This document shows positions 61,541 to 64,000 of a DNA stretch of 64,000 nt, one piece after another. The number at the start of each line of letters is the position of its first letter. Positions within the stretch are counted from its first letter, which is position 1. A model generated the notes under the pieces. That model saw only the letters and a program-made list of their open reading frames with translations, ran no database searches and was not told the origin of the DNA. The stretch is from Stappia sediminis (GTDB taxonomy: Bacteria > Pseudomonadota > Alphaproteobacteria > Rhizobiales > Stappiaceae). The stretch spans positions 761,501 through 825,500 of the forward strand of contig NZ_WUMV01000003.1 of NCBI RefSeq assembly GCF_009826895.1, read 5' to 3'. Position numbers and translations under genes: made by a program.

Positions 61541-61738
61541 TTATTTACGGAAAATTGCGTCCGCGGCAGCTCTTACGCCCGAACGGTCGTCCCGTTCCTT
61601 ACGTACGCGCTCTATTTCATGCTCAAGCGCGGCCAGTCTTTCGTCGAGTTCGTTAACCGAAAGGCGGGCCAGGTCATCACCGACGCGGATCTCCACGCCA
61701 GGCGTGATCAGGGGTAGATCGTCGTCGCGTTCGTTCAT
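61541..61738 (-). CDS. DUF1192 family protein
   Basis: This 65-residue acidic/helical protein has the DUF1192 pattern LPLITPGVEIRVGDDLARLS and VNELDERLAALEHEIERVRK. Its function is unknown. The start is ATG at 61738. Position between rcdA and the quinone oxidoreductase/trcR genes is familiar from other Rhizobiales. Confidence 0.9.
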   Translation of the reverse strand: MNERDDDLPLITPGVEIRVGDDLARLSVNELDERLAALEHEIERVRKERDDRSGVRAAADAIFRK

Positions 61739-61899
61739 GGCCTGCCTCCCTATATTCGTTCCAACTCTCCAGACTAACGCGGCATGTGACGATTGTCAGC
61801 GCCGATCGAATTTCCTAAATCCGTCTGGCGGAACATGGCTCGCCATGTTCCCGGCAATCGTTCATCCTCTTGCTTCACAAATCCATTCGGAGACCGACC

Positions 61900-62898
61900 A
61901 TGGCCGACACGCCCCGCATGATGACCGCAATCGTTGCAAGCGCCCCGGGCGGCCCGGATGTTCTGGAAGCCGTGGAAAGGCCGGTCCCGGCGCCCGGAGA
62001 GGGAGAAGTGCTGATAAAGGTCGGTGCGGCGGGCGTGAACCGGCCGGATGTTCTGCAGCGGATGGGTAATTATCCGCCGCCGCCGGGCGCTTCCGACATT
62101 CTGGGCCTTGAGGTCGCGGGCGAGGTGATCGCACTCGGCCGCGGCGTTGACGGTGTTGCGGAAGGCGACAAGGTCGTCGCTCTCGTTCCGGGCGGCGGCT
62201 ACGCGGAATATTGCGCGGCCCATCACTCCAACACCCTGCCGGTGCCCGCAGGCCTTTCGATGGATCAGGCGGCGGCTTTGCCCGAAACCTTCTTCACGGT
62301 ATGGACGAATGTGTTCGACCGCGTCGGCCTCAAGGCGGGGGAACGATTTCTCGTGCACGGCGGAACGTCCGGGATCGGTACCACGGCGATCCAGCTTGCC
62401 AAGGCCTTCGGGGCCGAGGTCTTCACCACCGTGGGCACGGACGAGAAGAAAACGGCGGCGCAAGCGCTCGGCGCCGATCACGTCATCAACTACAACACGA
62501 CCGATTTCGTCTCCGAAATTCTCTCGCTTACCGGCAAGGCCGGGGTGCATGTTATTCTCGATATGGTCGGCGGCGACTATGTGGAGAAAAACTGGACGGT
62601 CGCGGCGGTGGAAGGGCGCATCTGCCAGATCGCCACGCTGAACGGGCCCTCGGAGCAGGCGAATTTCTCCAAGCTGATGGTAAAGCGCCTCATTCACACG
62701 GGCTCCACGCTTCGTGCGCGCGATGTCGGATTCAAGGCGGCGATCGCGCGAAACCTCAGGGAAAAGGTCTGGCCGCTGATCGAAACGGGACAGGTGCGCC
62801 CGGTGATGGATTCGAGTTTTCCGCTGCGTGAAGCCGCGAAAGCGCATGCGCGGATGGAAAGCTCCGGCCATATCGGCAAGATCGTCCTGACCGTTTGA
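61900..62898 (+). CDS. NAD(P)H quinone oxidoreductase, PIG3/Qor-type zinc-independent MDR
   Basis: The 332-residue medium-chain reductase shows GVNRPDVLQRMGNYPPPPGA, GLEVAGEVIALG, the catalytic-domain element FTVWTNVFDRVGLKAGE and the Rossmann motif VHGGTSGIGTTAIQLAKA. The zinc-binding residues of alcohol dehydrogenases are absent. It matches the PIG3/TP53I3-like quinone oxidoreductases. The start is ATG at 61900 with CGGAGACC. trcR lies 156 bp downstream on the same strand. Confidence 0.92.
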   Translation: MADTPRMMTAIVASAPGGPDVLEAVERPVPAPGEGEVLIKVGAAGVNRPDVLQRMGNYPPPPGASDILGLEVAGEVIALGRGVDGVAEGDKVVALVPGGGYAEYCAAHHSNTLPVPAGLSMDQAAALPETFFTVWTNVFDRVGLKAGERFLVHGGTSGIGTTAIQLAKAFGAEVFTTVGTDEKKTAAQALGADHVINYNTTDFVSEILSLTGKAGVHVILDMVGGDYVEKNWTVAAVEGRICQIATLNGPSEQANFSKLMVKRLIHTGSTLRARDVGFKAAIARNLREKVWPLIETGQVRPVMDSSFPLREAAKAHARMESSGHIGKIVLTV

Positions 62899-63054
62899 GG
62901 GATGGGGCTTTTCAGTCACGCAGCGGATGTTTGATTTGTCCGTTCAAAACGCGTATAGAGGCTCTACTTCCCTTCATTGCGATAGGACGTGGCCCTCTGT
63001 CCGGCACCCGCGCAAGCGTGCCAACGGATAGAGAACACAGGAGGATTTTATACG

Positions 63055-63792
63055 ATGGCGAATACGCCGCTCATGCCGAAGGCGACCGCCGTCTGGCTCG
63101 TCGACAATACATCGCTGAGCTTCGATCAGATCGCGGCGTTCTGCAAATTGCACCCGCTCGAGGTCAAGGCGATCGCCGACGGCGAGGCCGCGCAAGGCAT
63201 CAAGGGCCTGGACCCGATCATGACGGGACAGCTGACGCGCGAGGATATCCAGCGCGCGCAGGCCAACCCGGGCGAAAAGCTGAAGCTTGCCGACAGGAAG
63301 GTGCGCGTTCCGGAAACGAAGCGCCGCGGCCCGCGCTACACGCCGGTTTCGCGCCGCCAGGACCGTCCGAACGCGATCCTCTGGCTCGTGCGCAACCATC
63401 CCGAACTCAAGGATGCGCAGATCATGCGCCTTGTCGGCACCACCAAGCCGACGATCCAGGCGATTCGCGACCGCACGCACTGGAATTCGGCCAATCTGAC
63501 GCCGTCCGATCCCGTGACGCTCGGGCTTTGCTCGCAGATCGAACTCGATATGGAAGTCGAGAAGGCGGCGAAGAACGCTCCGCCGCGTCCCGAGGGCGAA
63601 CTGCCGCAGGATACCTTGCTGCCCGCCGACGAGACGACGAGCGAGGACGCGATGGCGGCCGCATTCGCAAAGCCGGCCGAAAAGCAGCCCGAGGAAGAAG
63701 AGATCGACGCCGATGCGGTCTTTGCCAAGCTCAATTCGCTGAAAGGCGGATCTGACGAGGATGAAGACGGCGAGGACGAAGAGCAGCGCTGA
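63055..63792 (+). CDS. trcR: Cell-cycle transcriptional regulator TrcR (DUF1013)
   Basis: The 245-residue protein has DUF1013 features: MPKATAVWLVDNTSLSFDQI, FCKLHPLEVKAIADGE, RRQDRPNAILWLVRNHPEL, IMRLVGTTKPTIQAIRDRTH (HTH-like) and NLTPSDPVTLGLC, then an acidic low-complexity tail (about 175-245). In Caulobacter the family is called TrcR and influences cell-cycle-regulated transcription. The start is ATG at 63055 behind AGGAGGA. It is followed by a strong terminator. Confidence 0.93.
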   Translation: MANTPLMPKATAVWLVDNTSLSFDQIAAFCKLHPLEVKAIADGEAAQGIKGLDPIMTGQLTREDIQRAQANPGEKLKLADRKVRVPETKRRGPRYTPVSRRQDRPNAILWLVRNHPELKDAQIMRLVGTTKPTIQAIRDRTHWNSANLTPSDPVTLGLCSQIELDMEVEKAAKNAPPRPEGELPQDTLLPADETTSEDAMAAAFAKPAEKQPEEEEIDADAVFAKLNSLKGGSDEDEDGEDEEQR

Positions 63793-63822
63793 GCCGCCTT
63801 CGTTTTTCGGTTCCAGAAGTTC

Positions 63823-63859
63823 AAAGGCCGCCGGGTGTTCCGGCGGCCTTTTCTTTTTT
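63823..63859 (+). terminator. Intrinsic terminator after trcR
   Basis: AAAGGCCGCCG pairs with CGGCGGCCTTTT across a seven-base loop, followed by CTTTTTT, 30 bp after the trcR stop. Confidence 0.88.
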
Positions 63860-64000
63860 GTTCAGCCGGTTTTCCTGGAGCAACCCTCGGGTTTATGAAT
63901 GCGAACGGCTGAAGCCGGGTATTTCACGAGAAGGGCTGCCGGGCGGATGGGGCGGGCTGAAAAATTGCCTCCGCAATTCGGGCAAGCACCCTGAAGAACA
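63860..64000. other. Window end, no gene seen
   Basis: There are only short frames after the trcR terminator; nothing is supported here. Confidence 0.5.

Overview
The window looks like a chromosomal segment of a high-GC alphaproteobacterium of the order Hyphomicrobiales (Rhizobiales). The evidence is the set of order-typical small proteins (GapR/DUF2312, DUF1244, CpdR, RcdA/DUF1465, DUF1192, TrcR/DUF1013, two YdcH proteins), the cpdR–N-formylglutamate amidohydrolase–sRNA–hisN arrangement, a CTTGAC-type promoter, and dispersed palindromic intergenic repeats of rhizobial style. The genus cannot be fixed from the sequence alone. No CRISPR array, prophage, transposase, rRNA operon or replication origin was seen.

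Layout. 1–10.2 kb is core: a truncated oligoendopeptidase F, a sigma-54 response regulator, a DUF882 murein-hydrolase-like protein with a very long tail, gapR, DUF1244, an N-formylglutamate amidohydrolase, glycerate kinase, and DUF1036 coupled to pyruvate kinase. 10.3–12.1 kb is a divergent LysR/azoreductase pair. 12.4–19.8 kb holds an alpha/beta hydrolase, a TPR protein, rpmJ, tRNA-Val(GAC), cpdR, a second N-formylglutamate amidohydrolase, a suhB/MmgR-like sRNA, hisN, a lysophospholipase, a His-rich secreted protein, and an hsp20 gene behind an RpoH-like promoter and a ROSE-type RNA thermometer. 19.85–23.7 kb is a minus-strand operon of bufferin type (bufA–bufB–bufC–doxX) followed by threonine aldolase. 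This is a RiPP-type metal-handling system and the most distinctive locus here. 24.4–38.7 kb is core metabolism and transport: gltBD, a TPR lipoprotein, rpsU, an AlkB-like dioxygenase, a Ca/Na antiporter, a MATE exporter, purEK and the YdcH genes.

38.7–53.4 kb is more accessory. It contains an acyl-CoA synthetase, a TauE/SafE permease, an AT-rich DUF2335 pair, DUF4242 and two LysR regulators, a Tat-exported PhoX phosphatase, a tandem DUF1254 duplication, a methyltransferase remnant, a conserved secreted protein of unknown function and a DoxX protein. It ends in a 1.2 kb gene-free block full of repeats, including a 185-bp MITE-like element. 53.5–64 kb returns to housekeeping: prpE, a RraA-like protein, a YefM/YoeB toxin–antitoxin pair with its operator, an SDR, an ABC exporter, rpmE, rcdA, a candidate second sRNA, DUF1192, a quinone oxidoreductase and trcR.

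How the parts fit. Four cell-cycle/nucleoid regulators (gapR, cpdR, rcdA, trcR) lie within 58 kb, though not in one operon. CpdR and RcdA are both ClpXP adaptor components for CtrA turnover in Caulobacter. Stress and envelope functions (ROSE-hsp20, bufferin, PhoX, DUF882) are interspersed with central nitrogen and carbon genes (gltBD, purEK, pyk, glycerate kinase, prpE).
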